A stretch of DNA of 64,000 nt, taken from contig NZ_JACLAF010000018.1 of NCBI RefSeq assembly GCF_015355625.1, forward strand, positions 33,270 to 97,269. Direction: 5' to 3'. Positions 46,522 to 56,241 of this stretch are shown in pieces (positions within the stretch are counted from its first letter, which is position 1; every line of letters starts with the position of its first letter). The notes under the pieces are model-generated. The model was not told the origin of the DNA, made no database searches, and saw nothing but the letters and a program-made list of their open reading frames with translations. Source of the DNA: Tamlana sp. I1. GTDB taxonomy: Bacteria; Bacteroidota; Bacteroidia; Flavobacteriales; Flavobacteriaceae. Position numbers and translations under genes: made by a program.

Positions 46522-48456
46522 ATGATACAAGATAGTTTAGATTACAAACAGTACTATAATAAGGTATTAGGCGGGTGGATTGGTAAATGTGCTGGCGGAA
46601 TTTTAGGTGCTCCTATAGAAGGTTTCAAGAATTTTAACACCATACCTTTTACCGAAGAACTTTTTGCAACAAATTTTGCAAATGATGATTTAGACCTTCA
46701 AGTTTTGTGGTTGGATATGCTTTTAAAGAAAGGTCATAAAGTTAGAGCAACCGATTTAAATGCGCATTGGAAAAATCATGTCGATTTTCCTTGGTGCGAA
46801 TATGGCATCGCAACACGTAATATTAATATAGGTTTAGATAATCCCAATACAGGAAATCATAACAACTGGTATTGGAACACTGGAATGGGGTCTCCTATTA
46901 GAAGTGAAATTTGGGGCATGGTTAGTCCGGGGCAACCCGAAAAGGCAGCGTTATTTGCTGGGATGGATTCTGAATTAGATCATTTTGGCTTTTCGGTAGA
47001 AGCTGAACAGTATTTAGCAGCCTGTGCTTCAATCGCATTTTTTGAAAATGATTTAAAAACCATTCTAGAGCAAGGATTAAATTATTTACCTGCAGACTCA
47101 GAGTGTGCCATCATGGTAAAACAGGTTTTTGCTTGGAATGAAAAACATGAGTTTGATGTGGTTGCTGGAAAAATTAAAAGTTTTTATGGTGATGCCGATT
47201 TTACAAACTCACCTATGAATGTAGCTTTTACTATTTTGTCCTTATTACATAGTAACAATTCGTTCGATTTTTTAATTGATGCCTTTCACTTAGGGCATGA
47301 TAGCGATTGTGTGGTTGCCACTGCAGGAGCATTATTAGGAATTGTATTAGGATTTGATGCCATTCCAGAGGTTTGGAAAACCCGAGTAGGAAACGAATTA
47401 TTAGTGAGCCCAGAAATTGTTAATATATATTGTCCTAAAACCATTACCGAATTAACGGAGTTAACCTGTAAAGCAGGAATTAATTTTATTGATGATGCCG
47501 CCATCATTTCAAATTACCCTAAGGGTATTTTATATGAAGGTCCAGAGAAATTATATGATGTACATTGCGATGTTCAAGTTTTTCCAAAATTAGAAGTACA
47601 AAAAGGAGCTGTTATTAATATCGTATATGAAAATCTTACTAATAAGCCACAAAACGTAAAGCTAGAATTAGTCTCTCCTTATTTTACTACAGAGAAAATT
47701 CAACTTTCTGTAGCCGCTAATACCATCGCAGAACATTTGGTTGCGTTTAATCCAAACGGTACTAAATTTTCTACTGCACAAACAAAGATTCCTTATAGTT
47801 TAAAAGTTGAATTAGAAAATGGTGCTGTTGAAACTTTTGATAAAGGTTTTCCTTATTACGGGAACTGGCTATTATTAGGTCCGTTTATTGAAGAAGATAA
47901 AAGCATCATTAAATCGACTTCGCCTTATCCAGATCATGGCATGTCCTCATTGCCTTCAGTAAAATATATGAATCAGGATTTGGCAAGATCTCCAAAAGCC
48001 TTTTTAACCACCGAAATTGTAGAAAGTTTAATAAATACAAATACTGTTTTTGATCAAGCTTTTCATGCTCAAGTTGTTCATCCATCAGAGATGAGAATGA
48101 ATTTAAAGGATTATTTCTATGGTATAGGCGAGCGTAGTATCTACCTATATTCTGAAATTGATGCTTCTGAAGCTTCAAAAAAATGGCTGTCTATGGGAAG
48201 TCCGAATTATCTAACGGTTTGGCATAACGGTAACGAGGTTTTTAAAAATGAAGAATTGGTGCGTTCCTATCCTTTGGCACACAATGTTGAGTTGGATTTG
48301 GTTGCAGGTAAAAATGCCTTGTTAATTCGTATAGATGCTGTTCTGGACGATTTTACATTCGAAATCGGGTTGAAAGAACACGATAATAAACACCCGCATC
48401 AATGTTTATGGAATACCGATTTGCAATTTGATATTATTAATAACTTAAAACTATAA
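46522..48456 (+). CDS. ADP-ribosylglycohydrolase-family protein
   Basis: A 644-residue protein without a signal peptide, so cytoplasmic. The N-terminal half is an all-helical ADP-ribosylglycohydrolase-like domain: WIGKCAGGILGAPIEG, metal-binding FANDDLDLQVLW, and LGHDSDCVVATAGALLGIVLGF carrying the second Asp pair. The C-terminal half (from about residue 340) is beta-rich, with a segment SIYLYSEIDASEASKKW and YLTVWHNGNEVFK typical of a jelly-roll accessory domain. Members in PULs are recurrent but their substrate is not established; a glycoside or N-glycoside is plausible. The next gene starts 3 bp after its stop. Confidence 0.8.
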   Translation: MIQDSLDYKQYYNKVLGGWIGKCAGGILGAPIEGFKNFNTIPFTEELFATNFANDDLDLQVLWLDMLLKKGHKVRATDLNAHWKNHVDFPWCEYGIATRNINIGLDNPNTGNHNNWYWNTGMGSPIRSEIWGMVSPGQPEKAALFAGMDSELDHFGFSVEAEQYLAACASIAFFENDLKTILEQGLNYLPADSECAIMVKQVFAWNEKHEFDVVAGKIKSFYGDADFTNSPMNVAFTILSLLHSNNSFDFLIDAFHLGHDSDCVVATAGALLGIVLGFDAIPEVWKTRVGNELLVSPEIVNIYCPKTITELTELTCKAGINFIDDAAIISNYPKGILYEGPEKLYDVHCDVQVFPKLEVQKGAVINIVYENLTNKPQNVKLELVSPYFTTEKIQLSVAANTIAEHLVAFNPNGTKFSTAQTKIPYSLKVELENGAVETFDKGFPYYGNWLLLGPFIEEDKSIIKSTSPYPDHGMSSLPSVKYMNQDLARSPKAFLTTEIVESLINTNTVFDQAFHAQVVHPSEMRMNLKDYFYGIGERSIYLYSEIDASEASKKWLSMGSPNYLTVWHNGNEVFKNEELVRSYPLAHNVELDLVAGKNALLIRIDAVLDDFTFEIGLKEHDNKHPHQCLWNTDLQFDIINNLKL

Positions 48457-48459
48457 CTT

Positions 48460-49833
48460 GTGTTTTGTTTCTCGAAAATCTTTAAGTCTTTTTTATTTGT
48501 ATGTATAGTGGTTCTATTTTTTTCTTGCGTTAAAAAACAACCTTTTAACTACGAGGAGGAGCATTTAAAGATTTCCGAGAAGCATATTTCAGATTCTTTA
48601 AGAACGATAACCTATAAGCAATTACCTAATAGAAGCCCAGTTAATACGAGTACTTTAAAAGGGGTGAATAAGTTAACTCATAAACTTTGGGATATCGCCC
48701 TAACGGATATCGAATCGAATATCATTGAAACTAAAAACGGTAGATACTTCGGAGCAGGGAAAAAATTTGGTTTAATTATTTATACCCGAGATATTAGTTA
48801 TTCAGGAATTTTAGGCTTGAATATTTTATACCCTAATGAGATGCTAAGTTCTCTTAAGGTAACACGAGAAACCCGTTTAAATCTAGGGTTTAGAGTGCCT
48901 GAAAAATATGTTACATCAAAACTTGATATCCCTTGGCAACCCGAACCTATTACTGAAGGTGAATTTGTACGTAAATATCATACTAATAATTTTCTTAGAA
49001 GAACTGATGATGTGATTTGGCTATGGGCTGCAGAAGATTTATTTAATAAAAACCCTAATCTAGCCGACTGGCAGTGGTTATATGATAATGGGGTCGAATG
49101 TTTTAAATCATTGTATAAGCCTTTTTATGATGCTAGCGACGGACTTTACCGTGGGCAGGCGTCTTTTATAGATATTCACTTTGAAGACAATAAAGCCTCT
49201 GGGTATCCTGAAGAATTTAGTATAGCAGATTGTGTTTTAATTAAACCGATATCTACCAATTGCTTGTATTATAAAGGTTTGTTAGCCATGGCTAATGTAT
49301 GTGAAATTTTGGGTAAATCCGAGGAGTCCATAAAATGGAAAAATCAAGCTATTAGTTTAAAAAAGGCGATAAACGAAAATTTGAAATTTGAAGATGGTAC
49401 GTTTAGCTATTTTAAAAATCAAGATGGTACATTGGCGCCTAGACGTGAAGCATTGGGAACAGCTTTAGCCGTATTAACAGGTGTTGTAGAAGATGATGAA
49501 GCTAAAAAAGCTTTGAAAAGTTACCCCGAATCATGGTCTGGCATACCTTTATTTACTCCTTTTTATCCTTGGGAAAGAAGTTATCATAATAAAACATCAT
49601 GGCCCTTTGTCGATACCTTCTTTTTATGGGCAAAAGAAGTTGCAAATTCTGAAAGTTTTAGCGATAAAAATGCTGCGTTAATAGCAAGAACTTGTGTAAA
49701 AGAAGGTTCTTTTCATGAGCTTGTAGACTGGACTACAAAGGAACCTATAGGGTCAGGAAGTCAATTATGGTCAGCTTCTTCATTTGTAAATGTTTGTTTG
49801 CGGAATAATCTTGTAAATATAAAGACAAAGTAG
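48460..49833 (+). CDS. Unassigned (alpha/alpha)6-type glycosidase-like lipoprotein, GTG start
   Basis: A 457-residue lipoprotein (VVLFFSCVKKQ). An in-frame stop lies six bases upstream of the start, so translation must begin at GTG (48460), which is unusual here and supported by the clean signal peptide. The protein is helix-rich with LRRTDDVIWLWAAEDLF, NCLYYKGLLAMANVCEILG, LGTALAVLTGVV and PWERSYHNKTSWPFVDTFFLWAKE, all characteristic of six-hairpin toroid glycosidases. I cannot place it in a known GH family. It sits between the ADP-ribosylglycohydrolase-like gene and the rhamnose operon, so a debranching activity is possible. Confidence 0.7.
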   Translation: MFCFSKIFKSFLFVCIVVLFFSCVKKQPFNYEEEHLKISEKHISDSLRTITYKQLPNRSPVNTSTLKGVNKLTHKLWDIALTDIESNIIETKNGRYFGAGKKFGLIIYTRDISYSGILGLNILYPNEMLSSLKVTRETRLNLGFRVPEKYVTSKLDIPWQPEPITEGEFVRKYHTNNFLRRTDDVIWLWAAEDLFNKNPNLADWQWLYDNGVECFKSLYKPFYDASDGLYRGQASFIDIHFEDNKASGYPEEFSIADCVLIKPISTNCLYYKGLLAMANVCEILGKSEESIKWKNQAISLKKAINENLKFEDGTFSYFKNQDGTLAPRREALGTALAVLTGVVEDDEAKKALKSYPESWSGIPLFTPFYPWERSYHNKTSWPFVDTFFLWAKEVANSESFSDKNAALIARTCVKEGSFHELVDWTTKEPIGSGSQLWSASSFVNVCLRNNLVNIKTK

Positions 49834-49936
49834 ACCTCAGGCGATAACTGGATGTCTTTGAATTTGAAAAATAACATGTGTGAAACCTTATTATAACTAC
49901 GTTTTTTCAATTTTATTTTGATGGTAATTTCACCTA

Positions 49937-49952
49937 TGGATTTATAAATCCA
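49937..49952. promoter_or_regulatory. Perfect 16-bp palindrome upstream of the rhamnose operon
   Basis: TGGATTTATAAATCCA is a perfect palindrome, 61 bp before the start codon of the aldolase/dehydrogenase gene. The position and symmetry fit an operator for a dimeric regulator. No second copy was seen in the window. Confidence 0.55.
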
Positions 49953-50012
49953 ATTAGAATGAAAGTACTGTTGTTGTAATTTGGAGTCCGAATAAAATGT
50001 AAAATTAAAAAT

Positions 50013-52112
50013 ATGAATGTCATAAAATTTAACCACGTAGACTACCTTTGGGACGATAAAAAAGCAGCCGAATTAGGCGATGACCAAGTAGCACTGTTTT
50101 TATACCGCTCTAACATCTTAGGAGCCGATTTAAGAATCACCAATTATGGCGGTGGAAACACCAGTTGTAAAACTATAGAAAAAGATCCCTTAACAGGAGA
50201 TAATGTAGAAGTAATGTGGGTGAAAGGTTCTGGAGGGGACATTGGAACTTTAACACGTGCAGGCATTGCAGGTTTGTATACCGATCGTTTACGTGATTTA
50301 AAAAATGTATATGGCGGTTTAGAAGATGAAGACCGTATGGTTGGACTTTTTAACCATTGTATTTATGATTTAGACAGTAAAGCACCATCTATTGATACCC
50401 CTTTACATGGTTTATTACCATTTGCACATATTGATCACTTACATCCCGATGCATTAATAGCCGTTGCGGCAGCAGAGGATAGTGAAAAAGTAACCAAAGA
50501 AATTTGGGGTGATACTATGGGGTGGGTGCCTTGGCAACGTCCAGGTTTCGACCTAGGTTTACAATTAGAAAAATGTTTAGCCGATAACCCTGGTATTCGT
50601 GGTATCGTTTTAGGATCTCATGGATTATTTACTTGGGGAGACACCTCTTACGACTGTTACATCAATAGCTTAGAAGTTATTGAAATGGCTTCCGAGTACA
50701 TCGAAAAAAAGATCGCTGAAAAAGGATCTGTATTTGGCGGACAAAAAATAGAATCTTTACCACAAGAAGAGCGTTTAGAAAAGGCTGCACAATTAATGCC
50801 TTTGTTAAGAGGTTTATGTTCTTCGGAAAACAGAATGATAGGTCATTTTTCTGATACCGATGTGGTTTTAGAATACATCAACAGTAATGACTTAGAGCGT
50901 TTGGCTCCTATGGGGACCTCATGTCCAGATCATTTTTTAAGAACAAAAATTCAACCTTTAGTGCTGACCTTAGATAAAAATGAAGATTTATCAGACTCAG
51001 AAGCTGTTCTTAAAAAATTAGAACCTGCTTTTGAAGTTTACCGACAAGAATACGCCGATTACTACAACACATGTAAAAAGGACAATAGTCCAGCTATGCG
51101 TGATGCCAATCCGGTAATTATTATTTATCCAGGTGTAGGGATGTTCAGTTTTGCAAAAAACAAGCAAACCACCCGTGTAGCTAGCGAGTTTTATATCAAT
51201 GCCATTAACGTAATGCGTGGGGCAGAAGCCATTTCATCATACACGTCTTTACCAAGACAGGAAGCGTTTGATATTGAATATTGGTTATTAGAAGAAGCTA
51301 AATTACAGCGTATGCCAAAAGAGCAACCGTTATCGCGCAAAGTAGCCTTTGTTACTGGTGCAGGAGGTGGCATTGGAAAAGCCATTGCCGATAAGCTAGC
51401 TGCTGAAGGCGCGAATGTCGTTCTTACCGATATTAATGAAGATAGCCTAGCAGAAGCTTTGGCAACCTACAAACGCGATGTTGCTGCAACGGCAGTTTGC
51501 GATGTTACAAATACCGATTCTATTACTTCAGCTTACAAAAAAGCATGTTTAGAATTTGGAGGTGTAGATATCGTGGTGCACAGTGCAGGATTAGCCATTT
51601 CTAAGCCTTTAGAAGAAACAACGGATAAAGATTGGGATATTTTACAAAACATATTAGTAAAAGGACAATTTAACCTAGCGAAGTTTTCAACCGAAATCAT
51701 GAGAAAACAAAACTTAGGTGGTGATTATATTTCAATAGCTAGTAAAAACGGATTGGTTGCGGGACCAAACAATGTGGCTTACGGTACTGCAAAAGCAGCG
51801 CAACAACACATGGTACGTTTATTAGCTGCCGAATTAGCCAAAGATAAAATTAGAGTAAACACCGTAAACCCAGATGGTGTTATTGTAGGAAGTAAAATTT
51901 GGGAAGGTGCTTGGGCAGAAGGACGCGCAAAAGCCAACGGTATTACTGTTGAAGAATTGCCAGCATTTTACGCCAAAAGAAATTTATTAAACGAAATTAT
52001 TACTCCAGACGATATTGCCAATGGCGTATTTGCTTTGGTAGGTATTTTAGACAAATCAACCGGAAACATTATTAATGTAGATGGTGGTATGGCTAACGCA
52101 TTTGTACGCTAA
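50013..52112 (+). CDS. rhaEW: Bifunctional rhamnulose-1-phosphate aldolase / lactaldehyde dehydrogenase (RhaEW)
   Basis: A 699-residue cytoplasmic fusion. The first about 440 residues are a class II aldolase domain (metal-binding PFAHIDHLHPDALIAV and GIVLGSHGLFTWG). The last about 250 are a short-chain dehydrogenase: nucleotide-binding VTGAGGGIGKAIA, the catalytic VAYGTAKAAQQ (Tyr and Lys), and INVDGGMANAF at the end. In the characterised rhamnose pathway, the aldolase splits rhamnulose 1-phosphate into dihydroxyacetone phosphate and L-lactaldehyde, and the second part oxidises lactaldehyde to L-lactate. It heads the rhamnose operon. Confidence 0.92.
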   Translation: MNVIKFNHVDYLWDDKKAAELGDDQVALFLYRSNILGADLRITNYGGGNTSCKTIEKDPLTGDNVEVMWVKGSGGDIGTLTRAGIAGLYTDRLRDLKNVYGGLEDEDRMVGLFNHCIYDLDSKAPSIDTPLHGLLPFAHIDHLHPDALIAVAAAEDSEKVTKEIWGDTMGWVPWQRPGFDLGLQLEKCLADNPGIRGIVLGSHGLFTWGDTSYDCYINSLEVIEMASEYIEKKIAEKGSVFGGQKIESLPQEERLEKAAQLMPLLRGLCSSENRMIGHFSDTDVVLEYINSNDLERLAPMGTSCPDHFLRTKIQPLVLTLDKNEDLSDSEAVLKKLEPAFEVYRQEYADYYNTCKKDNSPAMRDANPVIIIYPGVGMFSFAKNKQTTRVASEFYINAINVMRGAEAISSYTSLPRQEAFDIEYWLLEEAKLQRMPKEQPLSRKVAFVTGAGGGIGKAIADKLAAEGANVVLTDINEDSLAEALATYKRDVAATAVCDVTNTDSITSAYKKACLEFGGVDIVVHSAGLAISKPLEETTDKDWDILQNILVKGQFNLAKFSTEIMRKQNLGGDYISIASKNGLVAGPNNVAYGTAKAAQQHMVRLLAAELAKDKIRVNTVNPDGVIVGSKIWEGAWAEGRAKANGITVEELPAFYAKRNLLNEIITPDDIANGVFALVGILDKSTGNIINVDGGMANAFVR

Positions 52113-52176
52113 TACCTAAAAAGTATCATAAGATAATTGGAGGTAGTGCTCTAGTTAGTTTGTTTTTAGTTTGAAG

Positions 52177-52220
52177 ATAAGCCTTTCATTGAGTTGAAAC
52201 ATATCAATGAGAGGTCTTAT
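52177..52220 (+). other. Intergenic hairpin inside the rhamnose operon
   Basis: Arms 52177-52192 and 52204-52220 pair through ATAAG at the outer end and TCATTGA at the loop end, with a bulge and a mismatch. No T-run follows, so it is more likely an mRNA-processing or stability structure than a terminator. Confidence 0.5.
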
Positions 52221-52235
52221 TAAAAATCATTATTT

Positions 52236-53516
52236 ATGAAATTACAAGAAACCATTATATCCGATTTCAATAAGAAATCAAGCGAAGAGCATCAAAATCA
52301 ATTTGATTTCTTAGCAAATACATTAGAAAAAAACAACCATAAAACCAAAAGCATTATTGATGCACTAGCAAAGTTTCAAGTGGCTATTCCTAGTTGGGCT
52401 TTAGGTGCTGGTGGAACGCGTTTCGGACGCTTTTCATTTTATGGCGAACCATCGAATTTAACTCAGAAGTTAGATGATGTCGGACTTTTACATAGTTTAA
52501 CACAAACTGCAGGAGCGGTGTCGTTACATATTCCTTGGGATATTCCTGAAGATTATAATGCGATTATAGAACAAGCAAACAGCTTAAATTTAAAGTTCGA
52601 TGCTGTAAATTCTAACACTTTTCAAGATCAAAAAAATGCTAAGGAAAGTTATAAGTACGGTTCTTTAAGCAACACCAGTCAAGCAGTTCGTGAGCAAGCC
52701 ATTGCCCATAACCAAGAGGTTATAAAAATAGGCGAAAAATTAGGCTCAAAAAGTTTAACCGTTTGGTTAGCCGATGGTTCTAATTTCCCTGGTCAAAATA
52801 ATTTTCAAACGGCACTTTCAAATACTGAAAACAGTTTAAAAGCGATTTATAAAACACTTCCAGACGACTGGAAACTGTTTATTGAGTACAAGCCTTACGA
52901 GCCTAACTTTTACAGCACCGTCATTCAAGATTGGGGGACTTCGTTTATGTTAGCCAATGCTTGTGGTGATAAAGCGTATACGCTGGTAGATTTAGGGCAT
53001 CACTTACCAAATACAAACATCGAACAGATTGTATCAACCTTAATGCTTAAAGGCAAATTAGGCGGATTCCATTTTAATGATAGTAAATATGGCGATGATG
53101 ATGTGACTGTTGGCAGTGTAAAACCATATGCCTTATTCTTAATTTTTAACGAATTGGTTTATGGCATGCAAAACAATCCACAGAACCCCGATTTATCTTG
53201 GATGATTGATGCGAGTCATAACATTAAAGATCCTTTAGAGGATTTAATACAATCTTTAGAAGCCATTCAAGAAGCCTATGCAAAAGCCTTATTGGTAGAT
53301 CAAACCTTATTAAAAGAAGCGCAATCGGCTAACGATGTTGTAGCATGTCAAGAAATTTTACAAAAGGCATACCGTACCGATGTACGTCCGCTGTTAGCAC
53401 AAGCAAGACTGCAATCTGGAGGCGCTTTAAATCCGTTAGCGCTTTATCGCGAACTTCAAATTAGAGAGACTTTAATTCAAGAACGCGGAAAACACAGCAT
53501 AGCTTCCGGATTATAA
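52236..53516 (+). CDS. rhaI: L-rhamnose isomerase, RhaI family
   Basis: A 426-residue cytoplasmic TIM-barrel enzyme that interconverts L-rhamnose and L-rhamnulose. Family marks are FQVAIPSWALGAGGTRFGRF at the start, HIPWDIP, LTVWLADGSNFPGQ, FIEYKPYEPNFY, VDLGHHLPNTNIEQI and GFHFNDSKYGDDDVTVGS, carrying the metal-binding Glu, Asp and His residues. The length fits the RhaI branch, which is different from enterobacterial RhaA. It follows the aldolase/dehydrogenase gene and precedes the kinase. Confidence 0.92.
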   Translation: MKLQETIISDFNKKSSEEHQNQFDFLANTLEKNNHKTKSIIDALAKFQVAIPSWALGAGGTRFGRFSFYGEPSNLTQKLDDVGLLHSLTQTAGAVSLHIPWDIPEDYNAIIEQANSLNLKFDAVNSNTFQDQKNAKESYKYGSLSNTSQAVREQAIAHNQEVIKIGEKLGSKSLTVWLADGSNFPGQNNFQTALSNTENSLKAIYKTLPDDWKLFIEYKPYEPNFYSTVIQDWGTSFMLANACGDKAYTLVDLGHHLPNTNIEQIVSTLMLKGKLGGFHFNDSKYGDDDVTVGSVKPYALFLIFNELVYGMQNNPQNPDLSWMIDASHNIKDPLEDLIQSLEAIQEAYAKALLVDQTLLKEAQSANDVVACQEILQKAYRTDVRPLLAQARLQSGGALNPLALYRELQIRETLIQERGKHSIASGL

Positions 53517-53531
53517 TTAACGCTTAGATTG

Positions 53532-54905
53532 ATGAAAAAAAAAGTAACAGCCGTATTTGATATTGGTAAAACGAACAAGAAATTCTTCCTGTTCGACAAA
53601 GATTTTAAAGAGGTACACAAGGAATACATATCTTTTGATGAAATTACAGATGAAGATGGGCACCCTACAGAAAACCTTCCGGCATTGCATGATTGGTTAA
53701 AAGGGGTTTTTAATCGTATTCTTAAAGCCGAGGAATTTGAAGTAAAAGCCATTAATTTTTCAACTTATGGAGCGAGTTTGGTTCATATCGACGAAAATGG
53801 CAATCCTTTAACACCGCTTTACAATTATACAAAACCGCTTCCAGAACATATTGTTACTTCTTTTTTTGATACTTATGGGCCTAGAGAAGGCTTTCTTAAA
53901 ACGACAGGTTGTTCAGACTTAAGTATGTTAAACTCAGGTTTACAGCTGTATTGGCTAAAAAAAGAACAGCCTGAGGTTTATAAAAAAATAAAATACACCC
54001 TGCATTTACCACAATATCTAAGTTATATTTTTACAGGAATTCCTTTAAGTGAATACACTAGTATTGGCTGCCACACAGCACTTTGGGACTATGCACAAAA
54101 AGATTATCACAGTTGGGTGTACAGCGAAGGGTTTAATAAAATATTACCACCAATCGTATCAACAGAAACAAGTGTTAATATGAATTACAACGGCAAGCGT
54201 ATTAAGATTGGCGTTGGTATTCACGATAGCTCTGCAGCACTTCTACCTTATGTAAGAAGTATTAAAAAGAAATTTGTATTAGTATCTACAGGAACGTGGA
54301 GCATCGTTTTTAATCCGTTTACAGAGCAAGCTATAGCTTCGGAAGTTGAAGGTAATGAAGCTATTAATTACATGCGAATTAATGGAAAGCCAGTAAAAGC
54401 TACACGATTATTTTTAGGTAATGAGTATAAATTACAAGTAAAGAAATTAGATGAAGCTTTTGGCGTTGCCGATGATTATCATCGCCATGTTAAGTTTGAT
54501 TACGAGTTGTATTCAAAAATTTCAGACAACTTTAAACATTGTTTTAAATGGGAAAGTATTGATGATGAAACCATGGCTGAAAAAAACAATATGGCATTTG
54601 AAAATTACGAGCATGCGTATCATCAATTAATGACCGAGCTGGTATTACTTCAAATAAAAAGTATACAGAAAGCCGTTGGTGCCGATGCGATTTCAAGAAT
54701 TTATGTGGATGGCGGCTTTAGTGATAATGACGTGTATATAAAATTGCTAGCACATGAGTTTAGACACATGAAATTGCGTACCACCGATTCCTCTTTAGGC
54801 TCTGCATTGGGCGCTGCCATAGCTATTTCTGATGCCAAATTAAATTCTAAATTTCTAAAAAAGAATTACGCTCTTAAAAAGCATGTGCCTTTTATCGTGA
54901 GTTAA
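53532..54905 (+). CDS. rhaB: FGGY-family rhamnulokinase-type sugar kinase
   Basis: About 457 residues. Two adjacent ATGs occur; the second (53532) is used. An FGGY kinase with the ATP-domain start VTAVFDIGKTNKKFFLFD, INFSTYGASLVHID, IGVGIHDSSAALLPY and VLVSTGTWSIVFNPF, and the second phosphate motif RIYVDGGFSDND. It would phosphorylate rhamnulose at C1. It is placed in the rhamnose operon between isomerase and aldolase-type genes. The sequence differs from enterobacterial RhaB, so substrate choice is context-based. Confidence 0.82.
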   Translation: MKKKVTAVFDIGKTNKKFFLFDKDFKEVHKEYISFDEITDEDGHPTENLPALHDWLKGVFNRILKAEEFEVKAINFSTYGASLVHIDENGNPLTPLYNYTKPLPEHIVTSFFDTYGPREGFLKTTGCSDLSMLNSGLQLYWLKKEQPEVYKKIKYTLHLPQYLSYIFTGIPLSEYTSIGCHTALWDYAQKDYHSWVYSEGFNKILPPIVSTETSVNMNYNGKRIKIGVGIHDSSAALLPYVRSIKKKFVLVSTGTWSIVFNPFTEQAIASEVEGNEAINYMRINGKPVKATRLFLGNEYKLQVKKLDEAFGVADDYHRHVKFDYELYSKISDNFKHCFKWESIDDETMAEKNNMAFENYEHAYHQLMTELVLLQIKSIQKAVGADAISRIYVDGGFSDNDVYIKLLAHEFRHMKLRTTDSSLGSALGAAIAISDAKLNSKFLKKNYALKKHVPFIVS

Positions 54906-54941
54906 TTATTAGGATATATTTTAATATTCAACTTGAAAAAA

Positions 54942-56231
54942 ATGACTAGAACAACTAATTTAATTCATCCAAGAGATCAAATTACTACTGTTATAGGCAG
55001 GATATACAAACGTGGCATGACCACAACTTCTGGTGGTAATATTTCTATAATTGATGACAATGGTGATATTTGGGTAACCCCATCAGCGATTGATAAAGGC
55101 TCATTACGCGCATCTGATATTATTTGTGTTAAAAAAGATGGTACCATTATAGGGAAGCACAAACCATCTTCAGAATTTCCATTTCATAAAGCCATTTATG
55201 AAGCGCGTCCAGATATAAAATCGGTTATTCATGCCCATCCACCAGCCTTAGTGTCGTTCAGTATTGTTCGTCAAATACCAAATACGAATATCATTTCTCA
55301 AGCTAAACATATTTGTGGTCCCATAGGTTATGCAGAATATAGATTGCCAGGGAGTGAAGATTTGGGCGATGTGATTGCTGAAGAGTTTAAAAAAGGATTT
55401 AAAGCCATCATTATGGAAAATCATGGTACCGTTTTGGGAGGAAGTGATTTAACGGATGCCTTTGAACGTTTTGAAGCTTTAGAATTTTGTGCACGTACTA
55501 TTTTATACGGTTCTCAAATAGGGAAACTTAAATATTTAAGCGATTCACAAATTGATGAATTTGAAGCTCAAGCCACAGACGTTTTACCAGAAATGGAAAC
55601 TACCACGTATCCTGCAGATGAAGTTGAGAAACGACTTGAAATTTGTAAAATTGTGCAGCGTTCTTGTCAGCAAGGTTTAATGATAAGTTCTTACGGTACG
55701 GTTTCCATGCGATGGAATGATAATGATTTTCTTATAACACCAACAGGAATAAATCGATGGGATTTAGATTTAGATGATATTGTACAAATAAAGGATGGCA
55801 ACCGTGAAGCAGGTAAAAAGCCGAGTAGAGCCGCTTGGATTCATCAGGAAATTTATAACCGTAACCCCGATGTAAATTCAATTATCATGACACAATCTCC
55901 ATATTTAATGGCTTTCGGTGTTACAGGAGAATACTTAAACGTTCGTACCATTCCAGAAAGTTGGATCTTTTTGCAAGATATAAATACCGTGAAATATGGT
56001 AATCATTTCAGAAAAAATAACAATTCTGAAATCGTTGATAACTGCGCTACAGCAGTCATTATAGAAAACGATTCAGTAATTATAACAGGAGATAAATTGC
56101 TTCAAACTTTTGATTATTTAGAAGTAGCAGAATTTAGTGCAAAATCTATAGTTTTAGGGAATTCGCTTGGCGAGATGGTTCCTATTAACGATGATCAGGT
56201 TGAACAATTAAGAAAAAAGTTTTTATCATAA
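54942..56231 (+). CDS. Tandem class II aldolase/adducin-family protein
   Basis: About 429 residues. The ATG at 54942 is preferred to a TTG nine bases upstream. The N-terminal half is an apparently active class II aldolase: TSGGNISIID, SSEFPFHKAIYE (acid), VIHAHPPALV (metal-binding HxH) and IIMENHGTVLGG. The C-terminal half repeats the fold but is degenerate: the HxH position reads IIMTQSPYLMAFG and no NHG follows. This protein could cleave another keto-sugar phosphate, or support RhaE. It is 10 bp from the lactate dehydrogenase gene. Confidence 0.87.
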   Translation: MTRTTNLIHPRDQITTVIGRIYKRGMTTTSGGNISIIDDNGDIWVTPSAIDKGSLRASDIICVKKDGTIIGKHKPSSEFPFHKAIYEARPDIKSVIHAHPPALVSFSIVRQIPNTNIISQAKHICGPIGYAEYRLPGSEDLGDVIAEEFKKGFKAIIMENHGTVLGGSDLTDAFERFEALEFCARTILYGSQIGKLKYLSDSQIDEFEAQATDVLPEMETTTYPADEVEKRLEICKIVQRSCQQGLMISSYGTVSMRWNDNDFLITPTGINRWDLDLDDIVQIKDGNREAGKKPSRAAWIHQEIYNRNPDVNSIIMTQSPYLMAFGVTGEYLNVRTIPESWIFLQDINTVKYGNHFRKNNNSEIVDNCATAVIIENDSVIITGDKLLQTFDYLEVAEFSAKSIVLGNSLGEMVPINDDQVEQLRKKFLS

Positions 56232-56241
56232 ATAAAATAAC

